From Pseudomonas multiresinivorans (GTDB taxonomy: Bacteria > Pseudomonadota > Gammaproteobacteria > Pseudomonadales > Pseudomonadaceae), in contig NZ_CP048833.1 of assembly GCF_012971725.1 (NCBI RefSeq), positions 4,774,001 to 4,838,000 on the forward strand: DNA of 64,000 bases, read 5' to 3'. Below, piece by piece: positions 1-8,787 of the stretch (its first letter is position 1; each line of letters opens with the position of its first letter). Position numbers and translations under genes: made by a program. The notes under the pieces were generated by a model. The model was not told where the DNA came from, did no database searches, and saw nothing but the letters and a program-made list of their open reading frames with translations.

Positions 1-1564
1 TCGACTTGATGGAGAGGGAGATGACGCGGCTCTTACGGTCGATACTGATGATCTTGGCTTCGACTTCTTCGCCTTCTTTCAGAACGTTGCGAGCGTCTTC
101 AACGCGGTCACGGCTGATTTCGGAGGCTTTCAGGACGCCTTCGATTTCGCCGCCCAGGCTGATGACAGCGCCTTTGGCGTCAACTTCTTTCACGGTGCCG
201 CGAACGATGGTGCCTTTCTCGTTGAGCGATGCGTAGTTGGAGAACGGATCGTCTTCCAGCTGCTTGATGCCCAGGGAGATGCGCTCACGCTCCGGATCAA
301 CGGAGAGAATGACGGTTTCCAGCTCGTCGCCCTTCTTGAAGCGGCGAACGGCTTCTTCGCCAACTTCGTTCCAGGAGATGTCGGACAGGTGAACCAGACC
401 GTCGATGCCGCCTTCCAGGCCGATGAAGATACCGAAATCGGTGATCGACTTGATGGTGCCGGAGATCTTGTCGCCCTTGTTGAAGCGGCCAGAGAAGTCT
501 TCCCACGGGTTGGACTTGCACTGCTTGATGCCCAGGGAGATACGACGACGCTCTTCGTCGATGTCCAGAACCTGAACTTCCACTTCGTCGCCAACCTGAA
601 CGACTTTCGACGGGTGGATGTTCTTGTTGGTCCAGTCCATTTCGGAGACGTGTACCAGGCCTTCCACGCCCTCTTCCAGCTCGGCGAAGCAGCCGTAGTC
701 GGTGAGGTTGGTGACGCGCGCGGTAACACGGGTGCCTTCCGGGTAACGGGCTTTGATGGCAACCCATGGGTCTTCGCCCAGTTGCTTCAGGCCCAGGGAT
801 ACGCGGTTGCGCTCGCGGTCGAACTTCAGAACCTTGACATCGATCTCGTCGCCAACGTTGACGATTTCCGACGGATGCTTGATACGCTTCCAGGCCATGT
901 CGGTGATGTGCAGCAGACCATCGACGCCGCCCAGGTCAACGAACGCACCGTAGTCGGTGAGGTTCTTGACGATACCTTTGACCTGCTGGCCTTCCTGCAG
1001 GGATTCCAGCAGAGCTTCGCGCTCGGCGCTGTTCTCGGCTTCCAGCACGCTGCGGCGGGAAACGACAACGTTGTTGCGCTTCTGGTCCAGCTTGATGACC
1101 TTGAACTCGAGCTCTTTGCCTTCCAGGTGAGTGGTGTCGCGCACCGGACGCACGTCGACCAGCGAACCCGGCAGGAACGCGCGGATGCCGTTGACGTCGA
1201 CGGTGAAGCCACCCTTGACCTTGCCGTTGATGACGCCTTTGACCACTTCGTCGGCAGAGAAAGCAGCTTCCAGAACGATCCAGCTCTCGGCACGCTTGGC
1301 TTTTTCGCGGGACAGCTTGGTTTCACCAAAGCCGTCTTCTACCGCGTCCAGCGCAACGTGGACTTCGTCACCCACATTGATGGTCAGCTCGCCCTGTTCG
1401 TTGTAGAACTGCTCGACCGGGATGACGCCCTCGGATTTCAGACCGGCATGGACGGTGACCCAGTCACCATCGATGTCGACCACGATGCCGGTGATGATTG
1501 CACCCGGCTGCATGTCGAGGGATTTAAGACTTTCTTCAAAGAGTTCTGCGAAGCTTTCGCTCAT
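1..1564 (-). CDS. rpsA: 30S ribosomal protein S1 (partial, C-terminus outside window)
   Basis: Ribosomal protein S1 binds mRNA at the 30S platform and unfolds structured leaders for initiation. The start ATG at 1564 gives MSESFAELFEESL, and about 521 residues are visible before base 1; the family has about 560, so roughly 40 C-terminal residues are missing. Successive S1 (OB-fold) repeats are obvious, with the recurring pattern G-x-V-x3-D-x-G-x-F-V-x-L-G-x-x-GL and stretches such as DLGGVDGLLHITDM and ELEEGVEGLVHVSEMDW. The gene lies downstream of cmk, the usual cmk-rpsA arrangement in proteobacteria. A terminator-like hairpin separates the two, so rpsA probably has its own promoter. The identification is secure. 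Confidence 0.98.
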   Translation of the reverse strand, partial: MSESFAELFEESLKSLDMQPGAIITGIVVDIDGDWVTVHAGLKSEGVIPVEQFYNEQGELTINVGDEVHVALDAVEDGFGETKLSREKAKRAESWIVLEAAFSADEVVKGVINGKVKGGFTVDVNGIRAFLPGSLVDVRPVRDTTHLEGKELEFKVIKLDQKRNNVVVSRRSVLEAENSAEREALLESLQEGQQVKGIVKNLTDYGAFVDLGGVDGLLHITDMAWKRIKHPSEIVNVGDEIDVKVLKFDRERNRVSLGLKQLGEDPWVAIKARYPEGTRVTARVTNLTDYGCFAELEEGVEGLVHVSEMDWTNKNIHPSKVVQVGDEVEVQVLDIDEERRRISLGIKQCKSNPWEDFSGRFNKGDKISGTIKSITDFGIFIGLEGGIDGLVHLSDISWNEVGEEAVRRFKKGDELETVILSVDPERERISLGIKQLEDDPFSNYASLNEKGTIVRGTVKEVDAKGAVISLGGEIEGVLKASEISRDRVEDARNVLKEGEEVEAKIISIDRKSRVISLSIKS

Positions 1565-1908
1565 GTCTATACCTGTAGTCAAAGGCTTGTAAGCCCGATT
1601 CCGCGCCACCAGCGAACACGGTCAAGTGATGAAAAAGAAGCCAGCAGGATCAAGACTGGTATCCTGCCGGCCCCCTGTTGCACCCGCCGAAACGGATGCT
1701 CCACATTCAGATTTTAAGGGAACGCTTCGCTCAATATGGGCGAAACCCTCCCGATACAAGGTCTGGAATGGTAGCAACGGATGCCGGCTGCGTCAATCGG
1801 CGCCCCTGGCTTCCAATGCTCTTCCTCATTCATTGATTCTCGCCCAGCCTCGGAGGACGGGGGGACCGCCCGTCACATCCGTCCTGCGGAACAATTGCCA
1901 TCGGAAAG
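1565..1908 (-). other. rpsA upstream leader, no gene
   Basis: About 340 bases between the cmk terminator and the rpsA start hold no credible coding frame. The rpsA promoter and the 5' leader, which in other bacteria is the site of S1 autoregulation, should lie here, but I could not place a -35/-10 pair with confidence. Confidence 0.5.
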
Positions 1909-1938
1909 AAAAATCCCCGGCATGGCCGGGGATTTTCG
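1909..1938 (-). terminator. Rho-independent terminator after cmk
   Basis: A perfect 9-bp stem (ATCCCCGGC, loop ATG, GCCGGGGAT) spans 1913-1933. Read on the minus strand it is followed by TTTTTC. It lies just after the cmk stop codon and would end or attenuate transcription before rpsA. Confidence 0.85.
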
Positions 1939-1950
1939 TGAGCCGCTCGA

Positions 1951-2640
1951 CTAGTCCGCCAGGCCCCGACGAGAAACCTCGGCGAGGATACTGTCCACGA
2001 CCTCTTCGATGCTCATCGAGGTGGAGTCCACCAGGATGGCACCTTCAGCGGGCTTGAGCGGAGCCACGGCGCGCTGACTGTCACGCTCGTCGCGGGCGCT
2101 GATTTCTTCCGCCAGTTGCGCCTGATCGCTGTCGATACCCTTGCCCTTGAGCTGCAGGTAACGGCGACGTGCGCGCTCCTCGGCCGACGCTGTCAGGAAT
2201 ATCTTCAGCGGCGCGCTGGGGAAGACCACGGTGCCCATATCGCGGCCGTCGGCGACAAGGCCGGGCGCTTCGAGGAAGGCGCGCTGGCGTTGCAGCAGCG
2301 CATCGCGCACCGCCGGCAGGGCGGCGACTTGCGAGGCGCCAGCGCCGACCTGTTCGGTGCGGATGGTATCGGTGACATCTTCGCCTTCGAGGATGATGTG
2401 CTGGCCCTGTCCGCCCTTGGCATGGGTGAACTGCACGTCCAGGTGCGCGGCCAGGACCTTGAGGGCTTCCTCGTTGGTCAGGTCGATGCCGTGGTTACCG
2501 GCAGCGAACGCCAGCAGGCGATACAACGCGCCGGAGTCCAGCAGGTTCCAGCCCAGGCGCTTGGCCAGCAGACCGGCGACTGTGCCCTTGCCCGAGCCGC
2601 TGGGGCCATCGATGGCGAGGACCGGCCATTCGCCGTTCAT
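1951..2640 (-). CDS. cmk: Cytidylate kinase
   Basis: Phosphorylates CMP and dCMP to the diphosphates with ATP, in the cytoplasm. The 229-residue protein starts MNGEWPVLAIDGPSGSGKG, carrying the P-loop GPSGSGKGT near residues 11-19, and keeps the family motifs DGRDMGTVVFP and RDERDSQRAVAPL. Length fits the bacterial Cmk family (about 225-230). An upstream in-frame extension to 2865 exists, but it lies inside aroA and lacks similarity, so I chose the ATG at 2640. That ATG overlaps the stop of tyrA-aroA in a TGATG, which indicates translational coupling at the end of the aromatic operon. Confidence 0.97.
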   Translation of the reverse strand: MNGEWPVLAIDGPSGSGKGTVAGLLAKRLGWNLLDSGALYRLLAFAAGNHGIDLTNEEALKVLAAHLDVQFTHAKGGQGQHIILEGEDVTDTIRTEQVGAGASQVAALPAVRDALLQRQRAFLEAPGLVADGRDMGTVVFPSAPLKIFLTASAEERARRRYLQLKGKGIDSDQAQLAEEISARDERDSQRAVAPLKPAEGAILVDSTSMSIEEVVDSILAEVSRRGLAD

Positions 2641-4859
2641 CAGTTTTTCTCCTCGGCGACGCGGATTCCCGCACCGGACGCCAGCCCGAGGAAGTTCGGG
2701 AAGGAGGTCGCGACGTTGGCGCAGTCGTGGATGCGGATCGGCGCACCGGCACGCAGGGAGGCCACGCTGAAGGACATGGCGATGCGGTGGTCGCCGTGGC
2801 TCCAGACTTCGCCGCCGCCGTAGCTGCCGCCGTCGATGATGATGCCGTCCGGGGTCGGCTCGCACTTCACGCCGAGCGCCAGCAGGCCGTCGGCCATGAC
2901 CTGGATGCGGTCGGATTCTTTCACCCGCAGCTCTTCCGCGCCGCGCAGCACAGTGCGGCCTTCGGCGTTGGCGGCGGCAACGAAGAGCACGGGGAACTCG
3001 TCGATGGCCAGCGGGACCAGGTCTTCGGGGATGTCGATGCCTTTCAGCTGCGCCGAGCGCACGCGAATGTCGGCAACCGGCTCGCCACCCACTTCACGCT
3101 GGTTTTCCAGGGTGATGTCGGCGCCCATGAGCTTGAGGATGTCGATGACGCCGGTACGGGTCGGGTTGATGCCGACGTGTTCCAGGGTCAGGTCGGAACC
3201 TTCGGCGATGCTCGCGGCAACCAGGAAGAAGGCGGCGGAGGAAATGTCGGCCGGGACTTCGATCGAGGTGGCGGTGAGCTTGTGGCCGGACTCGACACGA
3301 GCGGTGGCGCCTTCGACATCAACCGGGTAGCCGAAGCCGCGCAGCATGCGCTCGGTATGGTCGCGGGTCGGGGCCGGCTCGGTGGTGGAGGTTTCACCGG
3401 CGGCGTAGAGGCCGGCGAGCAGCAGGCAGGATTTCACCTGGGCGCTGGCCATGGGCATGTCGTAGTGCATGCCGGTGAGCTTCTGGCCACCACGGATGGT
3501 CAGCGGCGGGCGGCCTTCGGGGCCGGTTTCGATTACTGCGCCCATCTCGCGCAGCGGCTTGGCGACGCGGTTCATCGGGCGCTTGGACAGCGACGCGTCG
3601 CCGGTCAGGGTGGTGTCGAACGGCTGGGCGGCGAGCAGGCCACTGAGCAGGCGCATGGAGGTGCCGGAGTTGCCCAGGTAGATCGGGCCGGGCGGCGTTT
3701 TCAGGCCATGCAGGCCCACACCGTGCACGGTCACGCGGCCGTGGTGCGGGCCTTCGATGACCACGCCCATGTCGCGGAAGGCCTGGATGGTGGCGAGGGC
3801 GTCCTCACCCTCGAGGAAACCTTGTACCTCGGTCGTGCCTTCGGCCAGCGAGCCGAGCATGATCGAGCGGTGGGAAATGGACTTGTCGCCCGGTACGCGA
3901 ACACGTCCGGAGAGGCGGCCACCCGGCTGGGCCAGGAAAATCAGGTCATCGTTGTGCATGGCGTCCACATAGGCCCGGCGGGCCAGGATTTTGCTGAAAT
4001 GCTCGCGGGCAACCCGGGCGCGGGTGAAAACGCCCATCAGTTGTTGCCCGTCCCCATGGTCGACGGCCTCGCGCAGGTCATCGAGGTCGTCACGGAATAC
4101 GTCGAGGATGCGCAGCACCGCCTCGCGATTGGCGAGGAAGATGTCGTGCCACATCACCGGGTCGCTGCCGGCAATCCGTGTGAAATCACGGAAGCCGCCA
4201 GCGGCATAACGGAAGATTTCCAGATTCTCACTGCGTTTGGCCAGCGAGTCGACCAGCGTGAAGGCCAGCAGGTGCGGCAGGTGGCTGGTGGCGGCGAGGA
4301 CTTCGTCGTGATGCTCGACGGCCATCTGCTCGACATCAGCGCCCAATTCGCGCCAGAGACTCTCGACGCACTGGATCGCGTCCGCGTCGGCATTATCCAG
4401 CGGGGTGAGGATGACTTTATGACGGCGGAACAATTTCGCGTTGGCCGCTTCCACCCCGCTCTGCTCGGAACCGGCGATGGGATGGCCGGGAACGAAGCGT
4501 GCCGGCATGCCACCGAACACGGCTTTCGCAGCGCGCACGACATTGCCCTTGGCACTGCCCACGTCGGTGAGGATGGCGTTGCCGATATCGAGGGTGGCGA
4601 GTTCGCCGAGGACTTTCTCCATGGCCAGGATCGGCACCGCGAGCTGGATCACGTCAGCCTCGCGGCAACCGGCGGCAAGGCTTTCCTCGCAGCGGTCGAC
4701 CACGCCCAACTCAACCGCCAGACGGCGGGTTTGCGGGTCACGGTCGACGCCGACCACTTCCTCGAACAGGCCCTTTTCACGGATGCCCTTGGCGAAGGAG
4801 CCGCCGATCAGGCCGAGCCCCACCACCACCAGGCGCTTGCGCTGAACAACATCAGGCAC
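2640..4859 (-). CDS. tyrA-aroA: Fused prephenate dehydrogenase / EPSP synthase
   Basis: A single 739-residue frame joins two aromatic pathway enzymes. Residues 1 to about 295 are prephenate dehydrogenase, with the NAD-binding GLGLIGGS near residues 14-21 and the ATSHLPH segment. From about residue 301 (MHNDDLIFLAQPGGRLSG) it is 5-enolpyruvylshikimate-3-phosphate synthase, with PGDKSISHRS, GNSGTSMRLLSG, MASAQVKSCLLLAGL, RDHTERML and ELRVKESDR. The glycine in GNSGT is the ordinary residue at the site where glyphosate-insensitive enzymes often carry alanine. I chose the GTG at 4859 because the longer frame runs back into hisC without homology. It overlaps the hisC stop by 8 bases, and the 3' end overlaps the cmk start. 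The fusion is known in Pseudomonas and is not a sequencing error. Confidence 0.96.
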   Translation of the reverse strand: MPDVVQRKRLVVVGLGLIGGSFAKGIREKGLFEEVVGVDRDPQTRRLAVELGVVDRCEESLAAGCREADVIQLAVPILAMEKVLGELATLDIGNAILTDVGSAKGNVVRAAKAVFGGMPARFVPGHPIAGSEQSGVEAANAKLFRRHKVILTPLDNADADAIQCVESLWRELGADVEQMAVEHHDEVLAATSHLPHLLAFTLVDSLAKRSENLEIFRYAAGGFRDFTRIAGSDPVMWHDIFLANREAVLRILDVFRDDLDDLREAVDHGDGQQLMGVFTRARVAREHFSKILARRAYVDAMHNDDLIFLAQPGGRLSGRVRVPGDKSISHRSIMLGSLAEGTTEVQGFLEGEDALATIQAFRDMGVVIEGPHHGRVTVHGVGLHGLKTPPGPIYLGNSGTSMRLLSGLLAAQPFDTTLTGDASLSKRPMNRVAKPLREMGAVIETGPEGRPPLTIRGGQKLTGMHYDMPMASAQVKSCLLLAGLYAAGETSTTEPAPTRDHTERMLRGFGYPVDVEGATARVESGHKLTATSIEVPADISSAAFFLVAASIAEGSDLTLEHVGINPTRTGVIDILKLMGADITLENQREVGGEPVADIRVRSAQLKGIDIPEDLVPLAIDEFPVLFVAAANAEGRTVLRGAEELRVKESDRIQVMADGLLALGVKCEPTPDGIIIDGGSYGGGEVWSHGDHRIAMSFSVASLRAGAPIRIHDCANVATSFPNFLGLASGAGIRVAEEKN

Positions 4860-5964
4860 GGGCGAGCACCTTGGCCAGCGCTTCGAGGAAGCGGGCGTTC
4901 TCGGCCGGCAGGCCGATGGAGATGCGCAGGTGCTGCGGCATGCCGTAGCCACCCACCGGACGGACGATCACGCCTTCGGCGAGCAGCGCCTGGTAGACCG
5001 GGGCGGCGTCGCGCTTGAGGTCCACGGCGATGAAGTTGCCCTTGGAGGGAATCCATTGCAGGTCCAGGGCGCGCAGGCCGCTTTCCAGCTGCGCCATGCC
5101 TTCGTCGTTGATGCGCTTGCCTTGGGCCAGGTAGTCGGCATCGTCCAGCGCCGCACAGGCGGCGGCCAGGGCCAGGCTGTTGACGTTGAACGGCTGGCGA
5201 ACGCGGTTGAGCACGTCGGCGACCTGCGCCGAGGAGATCGCGTAACCGACGCGCAGCGAGGCCAGGCCGTAGGCCTTGGAGAAGGTGCGGGAGACCAGCA
5301 GGTTCGGGTAGCGGGCCAGGTACTTCAGGCCGTCCGGCAGTTCCTCGCCTTCGGCGTACTCGATGTAGGCCTCGTCGAGCACCACCAGGACGCTCTCCGG
5401 CACCTGCGAGAGGAAGCGCTCCAGCGCGTCCGGGCCGAACCAGGTACCGGTGGGGTTGTTCGGGTTGGCGATGAAGACCACGCGGGTGTTGCCGTCGATG
5501 GCCGCCAGCATGGCTTCCAGGTCGTGACCCCAGTCTTTCGCCGGCACGACCTTGCCCTGGGCGCCGACTGCCTGGGTGGAGATCGGGTAGACGGCGAACG
5601 CGTACTGGCTGAACACGGCGTTCAAGCCGGGCGCCAGGTAAGCGCGGGCAACCAGGTCGAGGATGTCGTTGGAGCCGTTGCCCAGGGTGACCTGCGCGGT
5701 TTCGACGCCGCAACGGGCAGCCAGGCGGGACTTCAGCTCGAAGCCGTTGCCGTCGGGGTAGCGGGTCAGTTCGGCCAGTTCGGCGCGGATCGCGTCGAGG
5801 ACCTTGGGGCTCGGGCCCAGCGGATTCTCGTTGCTGGCCAGTTTGACGATGCCGGCGGGGTCGAGCTTCAGCTCGCGGGCCAGTTCATCGACCGGCTTGC
5901 CGGGAACGTAGGGAGAAAGTTTCTGCACGCCCGGCTGGGCCAGGGCAAGGAAATCACAGCTCAT
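4852..5964 (-). CDS. hisC: Histidinol-phosphate aminotransferase
   Basis: A PLP enzyme of fold type I that transaminates imidazole acetol phosphate in histidine synthesis; paralogues in aromatic operons may also act on aromatic keto acids. The 370-residue protein shows the ASNENPLGPSPK substrate loop, NPNNPTG, DEAYIEY and the PLP lysine in SRTFSKAYGLASLRVGYA. Of the two close ATGs (5970 and 5964) I prefer 5964, because the purine-rich GAGAGAG lies at a usable distance from it, whereas it directly abuts 5970. The gene overlaps the end of cysC upstream and the start of tyrA-aroA downstream. It is probably the second hisC copy (hisC2-like), since it is away from the his operon. Confidence 0.95.
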   Translation of the reverse strand: MSCDFLALAQPGVQKLSPYVPGKPVDELARELKLDPAGIVKLASNENPLGPSPKVLDAIRAELAELTRYPDGNGFELKSRLAARCGVETAQVTLGNGSNDILDLVARAYLAPGLNAVFSQYAFAVYPISTQAVGAQGKVVPAKDWGHDLEAMLAAIDGNTRVVFIANPNNPTGTWFGPDALERFLSQVPESVLVVLDEAYIEYAEGEELPDGLKYLARYPNLLVSRTFSKAYGLASLRVGYAISSAQVADVLNRVRQPFNVNSLALAAACAALDDADYLAQGKRINDEGMAQLESGLRALDLQWIPSKGNFIAVDLKRDAAPVYQALLAEGVIVRPVGGYGMPQHLRISIGLPAENARFLEALAKVLARA

Positions 5965-6589
5965 GGACATCTCTCTCGACTGGGGCCGCACAGACTGACT
6001 CGATATAGCCGGCGGCAGCCATGTAATCGCAGATACGGTCAACAGATTCCTCTACCGACAGCACGGACGTATCGATGCTCACGTGGGCGGCCAGCGGCGC
6101 CTCGAACGGAGAGTCGATGCCGGTGAACTCCTTGAGTTCGCCGGCTCGCGCTTTGCGGTAGAGCCCTTTGGGATCGCGCTCCTCGCACACTTTCAGCGGC
6201 GTGGAGACATGCACTTCCACGAAACGCTCGGGTAACAGCTTGCGAACTCTGTCGCGATCCGCACGAAACGGCGAGATGAACGCAGCGATGGTGATCAGGC
6301 CGGCATCCACCATCAGCGCACCCACCTCACCAACACGGCGAATATTTTCACCGCGGTCTTCAGCGCTGAAGCCGAGGTCCCGATTCAAGCCCTGACGAAG
6401 ATGGTCGCCATCGAGCAGGTAGGTATGCCGCCCGGACGCATGCAGTCGCTGCTCGAGGGCATCGGCCAGCGTCGACTTGCCGGAACCGCTCAGCCCAGTC
6501 AGCCAGACCAGGCAGGGGCGCTGGGCCTTGAGGCCGGCGCGCCCTGCGCAATCGACCGTCTGCGACGGCCAACGGGCATTTCGCCCCAT
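5954..6589 (-). CDS. cysC: Adenylylsulfate (APS) kinase embedded in the aromatic operon
   Basis: Phosphorylates adenosine 5'-phosphosulfate to PAPS, the sulfate donor used in assimilation and sulfation. The 211-residue protein has the P-loop GLSGSGKST near residues 33-41, LLDGDHLRQGLNRDLGF, the FISPFRADRDRVR segment and DPKGLYRKARAG, all diagnostic of CysC. Length is close to the family norm of about 200, with an extra N-terminal stretch. It starts one base after the pheA stop (TGACATG) and its end overlaps hisC, so it is cotranslated with aromatic genes. A sulfur gene in this position is unexpected; in the P. aeruginosa arrangement I remember, pheA adjoins hisC directly. The family call is firm; its role here is inference. 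Confidence 0.94.
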   Translation of the reverse strand: MGRNARWPSQTVDCAGRAGLKAQRPCLVWLTGLSGSGKSTLADALEQRLHASGRHTYLLDGDHLRQGLNRDLGFSAEDRGENIRRVGEVGALMVDAGLITIAAFISPFRADRDRVRKLLPERFVEVHVSTPLKVCEERDPKGLYRKARAGELKEFTGIDSPFEAPLAAHVSIDTSVLSVEESVDRICDYMAAAGYIESVCAAPVERDVHEL

Positions 6590-6590
6590 G

Positions 6591-7688
6591 TCAAAGCACG
6601 GCCTTGGGGTACGAACCCAGCACCTTCAGGGCAACGGCTTCGCTGTTGATCTTTTCCAGCACGTCCTTGATCAGCGGGTCCTTGTGGTGGCCGACGAAGT
6701 CGATGAAGAACACGTAGGTCCACTTGCCGCTGCGCGACGGGCGGGTCTCGATGCGGGTCAGGTCGACACCGTTGCTGTGGAACGGCACCAACAGCTCGTG
6801 CAGCGCGCCCGGCTTGTTGCGCATGGAGACGATGATGGAAGTCTTGTCATCGCCCGTGGGCGGCACTTCCTGGTTGCCGATCATGAGGAAGCGCGTGGAG
6901 TTGTCCGGGCGGTCCTCAATCTTCTCGTGCAGCTTGTCCAGGCCGTACAGGCTGGCCGCCATGTCGCCGGCAATCGCCGCGCTGTTCCACTCGCTCTTCA
7001 CCCGCTTGGCGGCGTCGGCATTGCTGGAAACCGCCACGCGCTCGACGTTCGGGTAGTGCGCGTCCAGCCACTTGCGGCACTGGGCCAGGGACTGGGCGTG
7101 GGAATAGATGCGGGTGATGTTGTTGGTCTTGGTGTTCTCGCCGACCAGCAGGTGGTGGTGGATACGCAGTTCCACCTCGCCGCAGATCACCAGGTCGTGC
7201 TCGAGGAAGCTGTCGAGGGTGTGGTTGACCGCGCCCTCGGTGGAGTTTTCCACAGGCACCACACCGAAGTTCACCGCACCGGCGGCAACTTCGCGGAACA
7301 CTTCGTCGATGGCGGCCATCGGCGTGCTGATCACCGCGTGGCCGAAGTGCTTGAGCGCCGCGGCCTGGGTGAAGGTGCCTTCCGGGCCGAGGTAGGCCAC
7401 TTTCAGTGGCTGCTCCAGGGCCAGGCAGGAGGACATGATCTCGCGGAACAGACGAGCGACTTCCTCGTTGTCCAGCGGGCCCTTGTTCAGCTCCATGATG
7501 TGCTTGAGCACCCACGCCTCGCGCTCGGGCCGGTAGAACACCGGCTTCTCGCCTTCGGGCAGGGAGGCCAATTTCACGCGCGCCACGTCGGTGGCGCAGC
7601 GTGCACGTTCGCTGATCAGCTCGAGGATCTTCTCGTCGAGGCTGTCGATGCGTACGCGCAAAGCCTTGAGCTGGTCAGCGTCGCTCAT
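6591..7688 (-). CDS. pheA: Bifunctional chorismate mutase / prephenate dehydratase (P-protein)
   Basis: Converts chorismate to prephenate and then to phenylpyruvate for phenylalanine synthesis. The 365-residue protein has an N-terminal AroQ chorismate mutase helix domain (about residues 1-90, LRVRIDSLDEKILELISER), a dehydratase domain beginning near residue 94 (VAYLGPEGTFTQAAALKHFG, with VVPVENSTEGAV and NSTRFLMIG), and a C-terminal ACT regulatory domain (NKPGALHELLVPF, LTRIETRPSR). The ACT domain normally mediates phenylalanine feedback inhibition. Its ATG at 7688 shares a TGATG with the serC stop. It is tightly coupled to cysC downstream. Confidence 0.97.
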   Translation of the reverse strand: MSDADQLKALRVRIDSLDEKILELISERARCATDVARVKLASLPEGEKPVFYRPEREAWVLKHIMELNKGPLDNEEVARLFREIMSSCLALEQPLKVAYLGPEGTFTQAAALKHFGHAVISTPMAAIDEVFREVAAGAVNFGVVPVENSTEGAVNHTLDSFLEHDLVICGEVELRIHHHLLVGENTKTNNITRIYSHAQSLAQCRKWLDAHYPNVERVAVSSNADAAKRVKSEWNSAAIAGDMAASLYGLDKLHEKIEDRPDNSTRFLMIGNQEVPPTGDDKTSIIVSMRNKPGALHELLVPFHSNGVDLTRIETRPSRSGKWTYVFFIDFVGHHKDPLIKDVLEKINSEAVALKVLGSYPKAVL

Positions 7689-8773
7689 CAGCCGTGCTCC
7701 TTCTCGAACTCGGCCATGTAGCCGACCAGCGCTTCGATGGCGTCCAGGCCCAGGGCGTTATAGATGGAGGCACGCATGCCGCCCACCGAACGGTGGCCCT
7801 TCAGGTTGAGCAGGCCGCGCGCGTCGGCGCCTTCGAGGAAGGCCTTGTCGAGCTTCTCGTCGGCCAGGCGGAACGGCACGTTCATCCAGGAACGGGCGCT
7901 GGGCTGGATCGGGTTGGTGTAGAAGTCGCTGCGGTCGATGAAGCCGTACAGCATGTCCTTCTTGGCGCGGTTGCGCTGTTCCATGGCGTCGACGCCGCCC
8001 TGCTCCTTCAGCCACTGGAAGACCAGGCCGGAAAGGTACCAGGAGTAGGTCGCCGGGGTGTTGTACATGGAGCCGTTATCGGCAGCGACCTTGTAGTTGA
8101 GCATGGTCGGGCAGATGCTGCGGGCGCGGCCCAGCAGGTCTTCGCGCACGATCACGACCACCAGGCCGGACGGCCCGATGTTCTTCTGCGCGCCGGCGTA
8201 GATCAGGCCGAACTTCGACACGTCGATCGGGCGGGAGAGGATGTCCGAGGACATGTCCACCACCAGCGGGACGTCGCCGACTTCCGGAATCCAGTCGAAT
8301 TCCAGGCCGCCGATGGTCTCGTTGGACGCGTAGTGCAGGTAGGCCGCGTCCTTGGACAGGTTCCACTCGTTCTGGCCGGGGATGGCGAAGTAGTCGTACT
8401 TGGATGCGCTGGCGGCGACGTTGACGTTGCCGTAGCGACGAGCCTCTTCGATGGCCTTCTTCGACCAGATGCCGGTTTCCACGTAGTCCGCCACGCCGTC
8501 TTCGGGCAGCAGGTTCAGCGGAATCTCGGCGAACTGCTGGCTGGCGCCGCCCTGCAGGAACAGCACCTTGTAGTTCGACGGGATCGCCATCAGGTCGCGC
8601 AGGTCCTGCTCGGCCTTCTCGGCGATGGCCACGTAGTCGTCGCTACGGTGGCTCATCTCCATGACCGACAGGCCCTTACCCTGCCAATCCAGCAGCTCGG
8701 CGCGGGCGCGCTCCAGCACCTCGGTGGGAAGCGCCGCGGGACCGGCGCAGAAGTTAAAGGCTCGCTTGCTCAC
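7688..8773 (-). CDS. serC: Phosphoserine aminotransferase
   Basis: A PLP enzyme that makes phosphoserine from 3-phosphohydroxypyruvate; it also acts in pyridoxine synthesis. The 361-residue protein contains FNFCAGPAALP, MEMSHRSDDY, LFLQGGASQQFAEIP and the PLP-lysine region YAGAQKNIGPSG. I chose the GTG at 8773 (giving MSKRAFNFCAG), because GCGAGAG stands about 5 bases upstream and the length matches the family. The in-frame GTG two codons earlier (8779) is too close to that site. The gene lies 14 bases below the gyrA stop and its end overlaps pheA, so gyrA-serC readthrough is plausible. Confidence 0.96.
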   Translation of the reverse strand: MSKRAFNFCAGPAALPTEVLERARAELLDWQGKGLSVMEMSHRSDDYVAIAEKAEQDLRDLMAIPSNYKVLFLQGGASQQFAEIPLNLLPEDGVADYVETGIWSKKAIEEARRYGNVNVAASASKYDYFAIPGQNEWNLSKDAAYLHYASNETIGGLEFDWIPEVGDVPLVVDMSSDILSRPIDVSKFGLIYAGAQKNIGPSGLVVVIVREDLLGRARSICPTMLNYKVAADNGSMYNTPATYSWYLSGLVFQWLKEQGGVDAMEQRNRAKKDMLYGFIDRSDFYTNPIQPSARSWMNVPFRLADEKLDKAFLEGADARGLLNLKGHRSVGGMRASIYNALGLDAIEALVGYMAEFEKEHG

Positions 8774-8787
8774 ATCCACTCTCGCTA

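Noticed and set aside
2640..4859. tyrA-aroA as a frameshift or assembly fusion of two genes
   Set aside because: The frame is continuous with conserved linker and both domains complete; this fusion is a known Pseudomonas trait.
2727..5018. Long plus-strand open frame of 763 codons opposite tyrA-aroA
   Set aside because: It mirrors codon bias of the high-GC antisense strand. It has no domain motif, no plausible start site and a low-complexity composition, while the minus strand encodes clear enzymes.
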